Source: an uncultured Clostridia bacterium
GTDB taxonomy: Bacteria; Bacillota; Clostridia; Oscillospirales; Acutalibacteraceae
Reading direction: 5' to 3'
Assembly: GCA_944412445.1 (NCBI GenBank)
Contig: CALYBJ010000020.1
Span: forward strand, 1 to 38,798
Length of the DNA: 38,798 bases
Shown here: one piece after another, positions 9,382 through 17,845 of the stretch
Layout of the letters: every line of letters starts with the position of its first letter
Numbering within the stretch: position 1 is the first letter of the stretch
Position numbers and translations under genes: made by a program
Notes under the pieces: generated by a model
The model's database searches: none
The model's input: the letters and a program-made list of their open reading frames with translations, nothing else
Told to the model about the DNA's origin: nothing

Positions 9382-9418
9382 AAGAGTTAATCCCTCCGAA
9401 TATTATTATACGCTATAT

Positions 9419-9447
9419 ATGATAGTATTATATTTGAATTAAGTCAA
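9419..9447 (-). promoter_or_regulatory. Sigma-A promoter of pfkA
   Basis: On the minus strand TTGACT (9447-9442), a 17-base spacer and TATCAT (9424-9419). It lies 38 bases before the pfkA start. Confidence 0.7.
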
Positions 9448-9533
9448 GATTAGTTTTCGTCAAAGATTTACAAAACCCAACTCTTTTTTTAATACATTTT
9501 TACTATTAATGAAAATAATGTATTTTTTCTGTA

Positions 9534-10100
9534 TCAGTTCTTCAATACTACATTTCCGCTTCCGAGAATTTTCTGAAGCTCACCGTAAAGAGAAGCCGTA
9601 ACAGATGTGCTTATGCCGGTCTGCATATTATATTTTTTTGTATCGGTATAATAAAAATAAACAGTTGTGGGGCCGGCATAACCTGTCACCATGCCCATTA
9701 CTTTTTTCATCTCAGGAGAATCTTCCGACGGCAGCCTTAAAAACAGTCCTCTTGTTGAAGATTTTTTCTGTTCCCGGCGAGGCGAAGGTGAATAATTTCC
9801 TGCCTGAGGTGCAACTGTATCCGAAGCTGCTTGTGAATTAAGAGGAATATTTCTCTTAATCGGAGTATACTCAGGCGGTGGCGGCGCAGAAATTTTTCCT
9901 GTTTTGATTTTTTCAAGCGACGGTGCGACCTCAATTGAGTCAAGAGAAATTTTTGCCGCTTCATCGTCATGCAGCTCAAGGCGGCCTTCAATTATTACTA
10001 CACTGTCCTCTTTTAAAAGCTCTGCTATCTGAAGCATCTTTTTCGGGAACACAACAACCTCAATAGAGCCGGTTACATCTTCCGCCTGTAAAAATGCCAT
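9534..10100 (-). pseudogene. dnaE: DNA polymerase III alpha, C-terminal fragment (OB-fold region)
   Basis: This frame continues dnaE beyond an in-frame TAA (10137-10139). Counting from the codon after the stop (10136), 200 more residues are open in exactly the same phase. The segment MAFLQAEDVTGSIEVVVFPK at its ATG (10100) is the DnaE OB-fold that normally follows the beta-clamp-binding region, and the rest is the variable C-terminal domain. No ribosome binding site lies at normal distance from the ATG (AAGAAGAAGG is ~18 bases upstream), so independent translation is doubtful. It is listed as part of a broken gene. A sequencing or assembly error would restore a normal ~1,203-residue DnaE. Confidence 0.8.
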
Positions 10101-10136
10101 TGTTGTATTGTTTTTTGTTACCTTCTTCTTAACGGC

Positions 10137-13100
10137 TTACAGAATAGTTAAAATTCTTACCCGCTGACCGCTTTTATACATTGACTTCGGATCATTAATA
10201 TCGGATTCCAGCAAATCAATAACCTTGGCGCTGTGAATTTTACTGGCATAATTTTTATATGCCGTCATGGGATGTCCCGACATATAAATTCCCGTAGATT
10301 CCTTTTCAAGCTGAAGAATTTCCTTCTCGGAAAATTCAGGCAGATCCGGAATTTCAGGTTCTGTTGCCTTGGCAAGCTCTGCGCTCATATCAAAAAATCC
10401 CATCTGACCGTCAACACTGCTTTTTTTATCATTTTCAAGGCTCTCAATAACGGTATCCACCATTGCCAGCATCTGATTTCTGTTTGTACCCATACCGTCA
10501 AGGGCGCCTGCTTTTATAAGATGTTCAACTGATCTTCTGTTAAATTCCTTTCCGTAGGTTCTCTTGCAGAAAGAATAGAAGGATTCATATTTTCCGTTTT
10601 TGTCACGCTCGCTTATAATAAGCTCAACATAGCTCTGGGCAACATTTTTTACCGCAAGAAGTCCGAAGCGAACTGCGTCCTCTTCAACAGTAAATGACTC
10701 CCGGCTGAAATTTACACTGGGGGGCAAAACGGAAATTCCCAGATTTCCGCATTCTGCTATATACGGCACAACCTTGTCCGTATTGGACAGCACGCTTGTA
10801 AGCATTGCCGCCATAAACTCACAGGGATAATGACATCTGAGCCATGCCGTCTGGTATGTAACATAAGCATACGCGGCCGAATGGGATTTATTAAAAGCGT
10901 AAGACGCAAATGACGCCATATCATCAAAAATAGCGTTAGCCGCTTCTTCCGATATTCCCCTTTTTACACATCCGTCGCAGGGCGAGCTTCCGTCGGAACC
11001 GTCAGAGCCGAAAAGAAAATATTTTCTCTGTTTTTCCAGAACATCTGCCTGTTTTTTCGCGACGGCGCGTCTTACCATATCAGACGCGCCTAAGGAATAA
11101 CCTGCCAAATCCCTGAATATCTGCATAACCTGTTCCTGATAAACTATACAGCCGCAGGTAACATCAAGTATAGGCTTAAGCTCCGGGGTATGATATTTTA
11201 TCTTATCAGGGTGCATACGGTTTTCAAGGTAAGCCGGGATAAAATCCATGGGACCCGGGCGGTACAGCGCAATAACAGCGATAATATCTTCAAGGTTTCT
11301 CGGGTGCATATTTATCATCAGCGCCCTGATGCCTGCCGATTCACACTGGAATACGCAGTTCGTGCCGCCGTTGGCAAGCATTTCGTAGGTTTCCTTATCG
11401 TCAACATCAATGCTGTATACATCAAAATCAGGTACTTTTTCTCTTATAAGTTTTTCGGCATCGGTTACAACTGTAAGAGTTCTGAGTCCCAAAAAGTCCA
11501 TTTTAAGAAGTCCCAGCTTTTCAACCCACCCCTTGTAATACTGAGTAACAACCGAATCGCCGCTCTTAAAAAGCGGAACATACTCATCAACGGGATCTCG
11601 GCATATAACAACGCCTGCCGCGTGCATACCGGTGTTGCGCACCATTCCCTCAATTTTCATGGAAATATCTACAAGATTTTTTATCTGAGCGTCTGACTCA
11701 TAAAGCTTTCTGAAATCCTGGCTGGATGTCAGCGCTTTTTCAATTGTCATACCCAAATCCCCGGGAATTTCCTTTGTTACCGACTGAACGATATTGAGAG
11801 GTATTCCCAAAACTCTTCCGACATCACGAACGGCGCCTTTTGCTGCCATTGTACCGAAAGTCGCAATCTGAGCAACGTGATCCTCACCGTAACGCCTTTT
11901 AACATATTCAATAACCTCAGGCCTTCTTACATAGCAGAAGTCAATATCAAAGTCGGGCATACTTACTCGTTCGGGATTCAAAAATCTTTCAAAAAGCAAA
12001 TTATAACGCATAGGGTCAATAGCTGTAATGCCTACGCAGTAAGCGGCAATACTGCCGGCGCCGGAGCCTCTTCCGGGGCCTACCGGAATACCCACTGATC
12101 TTGCATAATTTATATAGTCCCAAACAATCAGGAAATAGTCGATAAATCCCATTGTCTTTATGATTCCCAGTTCATAATCAAGTCGGTCCTTGTACTCCCT
12201 GGGACCGTTTTCTCCGTATCGCTTTACAAAACCGTCATAGCAGAGACCTTTAAAATATTCAAAATGATCCTGATTTCCCGGAACCTCATAGTTGGGCAAT
12301 ATGGTATTTCCGAATTCAAATTTCACATTGCACATATCGGCGATCTTATTTGTATTTTCTATGGCGTCGGGATATTCAGGGAAAAGAGCAAGCATTTCAT
12401 CTCCGGACTTTACATAAAATTCATCGGTGGAAAAGCCCATGCCCGTTTCTTCGTTTATTGTATGCTTCGTTTGTATACATAAAAGTATTTTCTGAATTTC
12501 AGCGTCTTCTTTCGCTATATAGTGAGCGTCGTTTGTGGCAACAAGGGGAATGTCAAGCTCTCTTGCGATTTTTATTATATCCGGGTTGGTTTTCTTTTGC
12601 TCAGGTATTCCGTGATCCTGAATTTCAAGATAATAGTTTCCCTCACCGAACACTTCCTTATACCATTTCGCGGTTTCCTTTGCCTTTTCATAATCATTTT
12701 TCATCAGCGCTCTTGGAATTTCTCCCGCAAGACAGGCTGAAAGGCAAATTAAGTCCTCATGATACTCCTTCAGAAGGTCATGATCAACTCTCGGCTTTGT
12801 ATAAAAACCCTCTGTCCACGCTTTTGAAACAAGCTTTATAAGATTTTTATAACCGTTCATATTTTTAGCCAGCAGGACAAGATGATATCTTTCGTTATCA
12901 ATGCCGTGAACCTTGTCAAATCTGGTTCTCGGAGCCACATATACTTCGCATCCTATTATAGGCTTTATGCCTTCGTTTTGACACGCAAGATAAAAATCTA
13001 TGCAGCCGTGCATTACGCCGTGATCCGTTATGGCGATCGCCTTCTGCCCCAGTTCCTTAACATACTTGATAAGAGGCTTTATCCGGCAGGCTCCGTCAAG

Positions 13101-13145
13101 TATGCTGTATTCGGTATGTATATGAAGATGTGTAAAATCTACCAT
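10137..13145 (-). CDS. dnaE: DNA polymerase III subunit alpha DnaE, ended early by in-frame TAA
   Basis: Replicative DNA polymerase catalytic subunit. The 1,002 visible residues include the PHP domain (starting FTHLHIHTEYSILDGA, with ITDHGVMHG), the palm with the catalytic Asp pair in SMPDFDIDFCY, the fingers (RPGPMDFIPAYLENR, YQEQVMQIFRDLAGYS) and the helix-hairpin-helix region. The reading ends at TAA inside the start of the OB-fold (after RVRILTIL), while the homologous remainder continues downstream in the same frame. Start: ATG with AGAGGA seven bases upstream. araD lies 12 bases upstream, suggesting co-transcription. In many Firmicutes DnaE works beside PolC; no polC is in this window. 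Identity is certain; intactness is not. Confidence 0.95.
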   Translation of the reverse strand: MVDFTHLHIHTEYSILDGACRIKPLIKYVKELGQKAIAITDHGVMHGCIDFYLACQNEGIKPIIGCEVYVAPRTRFDKVHGIDNERYHLVLLAKNMNGYKNLIKLVSKAWTEGFYTKPRVDHDLLKEYHEDLICLSACLAGEIPRALMKNDYEKAKETAKWYKEVFGEGNYYLEIQDHGIPEQKKTNPDIIKIARELDIPLVATNDAHYIAKEDAEIQKILLCIQTKHTINEETGMGFSTDEFYVKSGDEMLALFPEYPDAIENTNKIADMCNVKFEFGNTILPNYEVPGNQDHFEYFKGLCYDGFVKRYGENGPREYKDRLDYELGIIKTMGFIDYFLIVWDYINYARSVGIPVGPGRGSGAGSIAAYCVGITAIDPMRYNLLFERFLNPERVSMPDFDIDFCYVRRPEVIEYVKRRYGEDHVAQIATFGTMAAKGAVRDVGRVLGIPLNIVQSVTKEIPGDLGMTIEKALTSSQDFRKLYESDAQIKNLVDISMKIEGMVRNTGMHAAGVVICRDPVDEYVPLFKSGDSVVTQYYKGWVEKLGLLKMDFLGLRTLTVVTDAEKLIREKVPDFDVYSIDVDDKETYEMLANGGTNCVFQCESAGIRALMINMHPRNLEDIIAVIALYRPGPMDFIPAYLENRMHPDKIKYHTPELKPILDVTCGCIVYQEQVMQIFRDLAGYSLGASDMVRRAVAKKQADVLEKQRKYFLFGSDGSDGSSPCDGCVKRGISEEAANAIFDDMASFASYAFNKSHSAAYAYVTYQTAWLRCHYPCEFMAAMLTSVLSNTDKVVPYIAECGNLGISVLPPSVNFSRESFTVEEDAVRFGLLAVKNVAQSYVELIISERDKNGKYESFYSFCKRTYGKEFNRRSVEHLIKAGALDGMGTNRNQMLAMVDTVIESLENDKKSSVDGQMGFFDMSAELAKATEPEIPDLPEFSEKEILQLEKESTGIYMSGHPMTAYKNYASKIHSAKVIDLLESDINDPKSMYKSGQRVRILTIL

Positions 13146-13157
13146 TTCATTTTCCTC

Positions 13158-13856
13158 TTATTTGCCCTGTCCGTAATAGGCGTTTTTGCCGTGCTTTCTG
13201 TAATAATGTTTGTCAAGTAAATAACTGTCAATAGGTTCGATACTCGAATTCAACATAATTGTATTCATTGCCATTTCAGCTACAATCTCCAGTGTTGCCG
13301 CATTAATTACTGCTTTCATGGGGCTTTCTCCCCAAGTAAAAACACCGTGAGAATGAACAAGCACTCCCGGTATGGCGTCAGGGTCTATTCTGTAATTTTT
13401 AAAATGTTCGGTTATGACAAGTCCTGTGTTTTTTTCATAACCGCCGTTAATTTCTTCTTCGGTGAGCTTTCTCGCGCAGGGAATCTCTCCGTATGCAAAA
13501 TCGGCATGGGTAGTGCCGAAAGCCGGAATTGCCTTTCCTGCCTGAGCGAAAGATGTTGCATATTTTGAATGTGTATGCACAGCTCCTGCTATGTTGGGAA
13601 ACGCTTTGTAAAGCTCTATATGCGTCAACGTATCAGACGAGGGATTGTAATCACTGTCAATAACATTGCCGTTAAAATCGACCGTAACCATCTTTTCCCA
13701 GCTTAACTCAGGATAAGGAACTCCGGATGGCTTTATAACTATAAGCTGTTTTTCTCTGTCAACTCCGGATGCGTTTCCCCATGTAAAAGGAGCAAGACCG
13801 TATTCAGACAGTTTCATATTTGATTCATAAACCTGTTTTTTCAACTTTTCTAACAT
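13158..13856 (-). CDS. araD: L-ribulose-5-phosphate 4-epimerase
   Basis: Interconverts L-ribulose 5-phosphate and D-xylulose 5-phosphate, linking arabinose (or ascorbate-type) catabolism to the pentose phosphate pathway. The 232-residue class II aldolase-fold protein has WGNASG, KPSGVPYPEL, SSDTLTHIELYKAFP, the zinc-binding VHTHS and HSHGVF motifs, and GTTHADFAYGEIPCAR. The ATG at 13856 gives the E. coli-like start MLEKLKKQV and has GGAG six bases upstream; a TTG at 13874 is less likely. No other arabinose genes are nearby. The gene lies directly upstream of dnaE with its own promoter. AraD is the best name; a related UlaF/SgbE-type epimerase cannot be excluded. Confidence 0.92.
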   Translation of the reverse strand: MLEKLKKQVYESNMKLSEYGLAPFTWGNASGVDREKQLIVIKPSGVPYPELSWEKMVTVDFNGNVIDSDYNPSSDTLTHIELYKAFPNIAGAVHTHSKYATSFAQAGKAIPAFGTTHADFAYGEIPCARKLTEEEINGGYEKNTGLVITEHFKNYRIDPDAIPGVLVHSHGVFTWGESPMKAVINAATLEIVAEMAMNTIMLNSSIEPIDSYLLDKHYYRKHGKNAYYGQGK

Positions 13857-13901
13857 AACTGTCTCCGTTTTCAAAATATTTCAAAAAAATATATCTAATA
13901 T

Positions 13902-13930
13902 ATTTTAAATCATTTTTATATTCTTTTCAA
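13902..13930 (-). promoter_or_regulatory. Candidate promoter of araD-dnaE
   Basis: On the minus strand TTGAAA (13930-13925), a 17-base spacer and TAAAAT (13907-13902), 46 bases before the araD ATG. Confidence 0.6.
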
Positions 13931-13972
13931 TAGTTAAAATTGTTTTAATATATTTTTACAATTCTTACCAAC

Positions 13973-14000
13973 AAAAAAAGACGGCGGATAAAACGCCGTC
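13973..14000 (-). terminator. Terminator after the LCAT-like hydrolase gene
   Basis: On the minus strand GACGGCG (14000-13994) pairs perfectly with CGCCGTC (13986-13980) over a seven-base loop, followed by seven T residues. Confidence 0.9.
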
Positions 14001-14019
14001 ATGTAAAAGTATTAATTTG

Positions 14020-15570
14020 TCAGCTTAAACCGAAAAGAGAAAGAATTGCCGCAATAATAATTTGTATAACATGAATTATTTTTGAGAATAAGCTTTCCTC
14101 CGGAGCAGTAACATTTTCATACTTATAATAATCATTGTCCTCCGTAAGAGGCTCAAGCTCTCCGTTATTGTAAATTAAAAACTGTGAATAGTTTTCGCTG
14201 TCCCAAACTGTAGGCTGTGTCTCAGAATTAAAAATAAAATCACAAAGCGCCATTTCACAGTCATAATGCTCGTTATGAAGAAGTCCTTTTATAAACCATG
14301 TATATTCAGGAAATGCGCAGGTGGACGCGTCTATCATTCCATCTGCGGAAAGATGATTGTGACCGTCGTCAACAGCCTGAACGTAATCATCGCCCAATGT
14401 TGTATAGGCTTTTGCACATGTCGCTCCGAGTGAGGAATATTTACAATCTATTACGCTGTCGCCTATATTATCTAAACTTTCAATACAGGGAGGCACGGTG
14501 CTTCCGTACTTTGAAATTATGCCGAAATTAATGCCTCTGCTTATTGCTTCCTTGATTATCTGCTCATTATTTCCCTGAATTTCATAGTGATAATAATCAA
14601 TCATATCAATATAAGACTGAGAAACATTATCGCCTATCAAAAGAGCTTTTGCGTCATCGTACATTTCATAAGGTATAAGAGACCAGAACCCGGGCATCTT
14701 CGCAAAGGTTTCCTTAAAGGCATTATCATATAGGTCATCCATTACCGCAGAAACGATATCTTCGGCAATTTCAATAACACCGTCAATTACACCTGCCTGA
14801 TAAAAAGAATCAATAACAGCCTGAAGCATGTAACCGCCGAAATCCTTGCCGAGCATTGTATTAATAAATCTTATCATTGCTTCTGAGGATAACGCTATTT
14901 TATTTGAAAAAGGCTCACCGCAGGTGCTTACTCCGTTATATCCCCCCGCAAGAATTACAACATTTTCAACATACTGATAATCATATTCATGAAGATATGA
15001 CATAACCACACAGGAGCCCATGCTGAAGCCCATAATATTTACTTTTTCAGCGCCTGTTTCATTCAAAACATATTCAATGAAATCATGAAGCTGAGACGCA
15101 AGAGTTACCATATCAAGTCGCCAGTCATAGCTGAACCATATAGCGTCAGTAGCAGTATAACCGAGGGATTCGGTGTATTTTTCTGCAATTTCCTGTGATG
15201 TTGGTTTTACATAATCGGAAACCGTAGGATAAACCGGTGATCCGTTCTCATCGCATGAAGCCGGCTCAAATATTTTTATAACAGCTTCGTTAATAGGTTC
15301 TGCCAGAGAGGAATAATCCTTACCTATTAATGAGCTTACAAGAGGGGCTATTGCTCCCGACAATCCGCTTAAAATTGTGTTTGCCGAAGGAGGAAAGGCG
15401 GACTCTCCTGTTTCTGTGTTTATTATGTCTGATGAGGCTATTCCGTCAACAAAAATAACCGGAACATCGTTTTTATCGTTTTCTGCTGCAAAGGCTAAGG
15501 CGGAAAATACCGACATAAGCATTATAACAGACAAAACATAACTCAATATTTTTTTTAATATTTTTCTCAT
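14020..15570 (-). CDS. Secreted alpha/beta hydrolase, LCAT-like lipase/acyltransferase
   Basis: The 516-residue protein begins with a clear Sec signal peptide (residues 1-~28, KK...LSVIMLMSVFSALAFA). Its middle resembles the lecithin:cholesterol acyltransferase-type lipase fold: a FVDGIASSDI strand/turn, the YDWR motif (148-151), and the nucleophile elbow GFSMGS with Ser183. A DGHNHLSADGMID segment later in the chain may hold the catalytic His. The last ~24 residues are strongly hydrophobic (SKIIHVIQIIIAAILSLFGL) with no sortase motif, suggesting a membrane-anchoring or amphipathic tail. It has its own promoter and terminator, so it stands alone. Likely an extracellular esterase, lipase or acyltransferase; the substrate cannot be read from the sequence. 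Confidence 0.75.
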   Translation of the reverse strand: MRKILKKILSYVLSVIMLMSVFSALAFAAENDKNDVPVIFVDGIASSDIINTETGESAFPPSANTILSGLSGAIAPLVSSLIGKDYSSLAEPINEAVIKIFEPASCDENGSPVYPTVSDYVKPTSQEIAEKYTESLGYTATDAIWFSYDWRLDMVTLASQLHDFIEYVLNETGAEKVNIMGFSMGSCVVMSYLHEYDYQYVENVVILAGGYNGVSTCGEPFSNKIALSSEAMIRFINTMLGKDFGGYMLQAVIDSFYQAGVIDGVIEIAEDIVSAVMDDLYDNAFKETFAKMPGFWSLIPYEMYDDAKALLIGDNVSQSYIDMIDYYHYEIQGNNEQIIKEAISRGINFGIISKYGSTVPPCIESLDNIGDSVIDCKYSSLGATCAKAYTTLGDDYVQAVDDGHNHLSADGMIDASTCAFPEYTWFIKGLLHNEHYDCEMALCDFIFNSETQPTVWDSENYSQFLIYNNGELEPLTEDNDYYKYENVTAPEESLFSKIIHVIQIIIAAILSLFGLS

Positions 15571-15619
15571 TTTTCACTGCTCCTTTTATAAACTTTTGTA
15601 AAATTTTACTTATGAATTA

Positions 15620-15647
15620 ATTATATCATTTATAAAGACGTTTTCAA
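15620..15647 (-). promoter_or_regulatory. Promoter of the LCAT-like hydrolase gene
   Basis: On the minus strand TTGAAA (15647-15642), a 16-base spacer and TATAAT (15625-15620), 50 bases before the start codon. Confidence 0.65.
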
Positions 15648-15718
15648 TATAATTGCAATAAGTTAACAATGATTTCATTAAAAATTAAATTTTATAAAAC
15701 ATTTTACACATATTAAAC

Positions 15719-15746
15719 AAAAAAACAACACGGCAAAAGCCGTGCT
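15719..15746 (-). terminator. Terminator after the membrane protein gene
   Basis: On the minus strand AGCACGGC (15746-15739) pairs with GCCGTGTT (15734-15727) over a TTTT loop, followed by G and a T-run. Confidence 0.85.
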
Positions 15747-15767
15747 GAAATTTTAATAAATATTAAC

Positions 15768-16535
15768 TTAATGATCATAATTTTTTTGCTGTTCTCCGCC
15801 CTCATCTGCTTCGCCGTTTTTATCCTTATCCGCATTCGGCATAAGCCCCTTTCGCCTCGTTATAAAAAACAACAGAAGAATTATATACTTTAACGACAGC
15901 AGTATTCCTGAAAAACTTGAAATAAATGCGCTGGAGGAGCCTTTTACGGTGTATAGCGGATTCATAATTCCGATTACAAGCTGCACACACAAAACAATCA
16001 TTGTCAGCAACGCGAAATTATTTATTGAATCGTTTTTAGGTGTAAATTTATGAATTTTCCAGAGGTAAAAAATATAGGGTGTGGAAATTGCAACGAGCTG
16101 AGCAAAAACAAGAATTACCGCCGTTATAATCCTTAAATTATTTGCCGCAGTAATGTCATCCGCAGATAAATTCTGGGCAACTGAATAATTGTATAAAAGC
16201 AAATAACATATTAGTATAAACAGCTCTGCAATTACAGACAAAACAAGACTTGCTACAGTCATTATTTTCAGATTTCTGCCCATATAATAATTTTCATTTT
16301 CTTCGCTTAATTTCGTTGCTTTGCTTACTATGGAAAAACCTTTAATCGTCATTACATAAGCAAAAATTATGAATGCCACCACAAAAAACTGAACAATATA
16401 TTTGAATACTGAAGAAAGCTCAAAAGCATTTACAATATTTGTAAGAACGGAATTTGCCACAAGAGCAATTGATGCGGCAATAAACATTGTCGTAGCCTTA
16501 AATTCATACTGCTTTGCAATTTCACTTTTTTTCAT
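15768..16535 (-). CDS. Uncharacterised multi-pass membrane protein
   Basis: The 255-residue protein has about six hydrophobic segments (near residues 15-35, 45-65, 95-118, 135-155, 170-190 and 205-225), with basic residues between them and a charged Asp/Glu/Lys-rich C-terminal tail (~230-255). I do not recognise a family. It starts three bases after the stop of the upstream kinase-like gene, with AGGAGTG inside that gene's end, so the two are co-transcribed and probably coupled. A terminator follows. The context gives no firm function. Confidence 0.75.
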   Translation of the reverse strand: MKKSEIAKQYEFKATTMFIAASIALVANSVLTNIVNAFELSSVFKYIVQFFVVAFIIFAYVMTIKGFSIVSKATKLSEENENYYMGRNLKIMTVASLVLSVIAELFILICYLLLYNYSVAQNLSADDITAANNLRIITAVILVFAQLVAISTPYIFYLWKIHKFTPKNDSINNFALLTMIVLCVQLVIGIMNPLYTVKGSSSAFISSFSGILLSLKYIILLLFFITRRKGLMPNADKDKNGEADEGGEQQKNYDH

Positions 16536-16538
16536 CAG

Positions 16539-17684
16539 TTACACTCCTAAAAGAGAATTATATGCATCTTCCGTAATTTTTATCATTTTATCAAAATTCT
16601 TTTCAATATCGGCAACAAGCGCAAACTGTGTGCGGCACCTGACAAGATTGTGTTCAGGATATGCTGTGGCAAAATATACATCGCCGTTTAAATAGTCCGC
16701 AAGAAATCTCATTCCGCATTCTAATGTAAGAAGCTTTGCTGAAAAAGGCAGATATTCAATCTCTGTTTTCGTCAGGCTTTTTCCTGCGGCTGATAAATAT
16801 CCTTTTACATATTTTTCATATAAATTAAGGTCAACTGAAACCTTTGAAACATCCTTTTCATCTTCAGCGGCTGTATTTGCACCGTATCTTATGGCGTCGC
16901 CGAAATCGTAAAGCGAAAGACCAGGCATTACCGTGTCAAGATCAACAATACAAATGGCTTTTCCTGTCTTATTATCAAACATTATATTATTAAGCTTTGT
17001 GTCATTATGAGTTACCCTTAAAGGAAGCTCGCCCTTTTCCGTAAGGTCAACAAGAACTTTTGTATCCTCTTCCCTGTCATAAGCGAATTTTAGTTCTTCC
17101 GCAACCTTTTCAAGCCTTCCTGCGGCATTTTTTTCCGCAGCATCCTTAAGCTGTAAATACCTTTTGTATGTATTATGAAAATCGGGAATAGTGTCAAAAA
17201 GCGTATCAATGGGAAAATCGGCAAGCTGTGACTGGAATTTTCCGAACGCCGCTCCTGCTTCAAAAAACAGCTGATCATTTTCAATTGCGTTATATGAAAA
17301 AGCATCTTCAACAAAATTGTAACATCTCCAATAAGCTCCGGTGCTGTCTACATAATAGTACTTACCTTCTTTTGTCTTAAATACCGTTAAGGTTTCTCTT
17401 TCTGTGTCGCCGCCCTCTTTACTGATTTTATCTTTCAAAAAAGCGGTAACACGAACAATATTATCCATAAGCTCCGCAGGTTTTTTAAAGACCTCTGTAT
17501 TAATCTGCTGTAAAAGACGGCGCTCCGTCTTCCCGTTGTTAGTTTTATATGAAACAGAATATGTTCTGTTTATGTGTCCGTTATGAATTACAGACCAATC
17601 CGTGAGCTTGTCTTCTATCCCGTAAGCCTTCAAAATTTCATCAATTACAACAGGCAAAGCGTCTTTTTCAGTTCCCATTACCAT
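16539..17684 (-). CDS. APH-family phosphotransferase (N-acetylhexosamine kinase-like)
   Basis: The ~381-residue protein has a protein-kinase-like aminoglycoside phosphotransferase fold (PF01636). The catalytic loop reads THNDTKLNN (residues ~225-233), with the Asp and Asn of the HxDxxxxN Brenner motif. The metal site is VDLDTVMPGLSLYDFGDAI (~247-265). This C-terminal pattern resembles NahK/LnpB, the N-acetylhexosamine 1-kinase of the galacto-N-biose route, more than antibiotic-modifying enzymes. A sugar or amino-sugar 1-kinase role is therefore inferred, not shown. TTG (17696), ATG (17684) and ATG (17678) are possible starts; 17684 is chosen for the AAAGGA just upstream. It is followed by the membrane protein in a two-gene operon and is divergent from pyrH. 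Confidence 0.8.
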   Translation of the reverse strand: MVMGTEKDALPVVIDEILKAYGIEDKLTDWSVIHNGHINRTYSVSYKTNNGKTERRLLQQINTEVFKKPAELMDNIVRVTAFLKDKISKEGGDTERETLTVFKTKEGKYYYVDSTGAYWRCYNFVEDAFSYNAIENDQLFFEAGAAFGKFQSQLADFPIDTLFDTIPDFHNTYKRYLQLKDAAEKNAAGRLEKVAEELKFAYDREEDTKVLVDLTEKGELPLRVTHNDTKLNNIMFDNKTGKAICIVDLDTVMPGLSLYDFGDAIRYGANTAAEDEKDVSKVSVDLNLYEKYVKGYLSAAGKSLTKTEIEYLPFSAKLLTLECGMRFLADYLNGDVYFATAYPEHNLVRCRTQFALVADIEKNFDKMIKITEDAYNSLLGV

Positions 17685-17729
17685 TTTTCCTTTCAAATAT
17701 ATTGTGTCAAACTTAAATAAGGCTTTATA

Positions 17730-17758
17730 ATTATATATGGTTTTTTTGAATTAGTCAA
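17730..17758 (-). promoter_or_regulatory. Sigma-A promoter of the APH-family kinase operon
   Basis: On the minus strand TTGACT (17758-17753), a 17-base spacer and a perfect TATAAT (17735-17730). It is divergent from the pyrH promoter only ~20 bases away. Confidence 0.85.
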
Positions 17759-17777
17759 TAATTTATTAATATTACTC

Positions 17778-17806
17778 TTTACACTTGTGTAAAAATAATG
17801 TAAAAT
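17778..17806 (+). promoter_or_regulatory. Sigma-A promoter of pyrH-frr-uppS and following genes
   Basis: TTTACA (17778-17783), a 17-base spacer and TAAAAT (17801-17806). It lies 39 bases before the pyrH ATG, which has GGAGGT seven bases upstream. Confidence 0.75.
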
Positions 17807-17845
17807 AGTTTTAAATAATTAGAAATTTTAACGGAGGTATCATTA

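Noticed and set aside
9497..9532. An AT-rich inverted repeat downstream of dnaE as a terminator
   Set aside because: The stem is weak and T residues do not follow it on the minus strand.
10137..10139. TAA recoded as an amino acid
   Set aside because: Many intact genes in the window end in TAA, so general reassignment is not possible, and no recoding element for TAA is known to me.
9534..13145. A frameshift in dnaE
   Set aside because: The upstream and downstream parts are in the same phase; only a TAA codon separates them, so it is a nonsense codon and not an indel.
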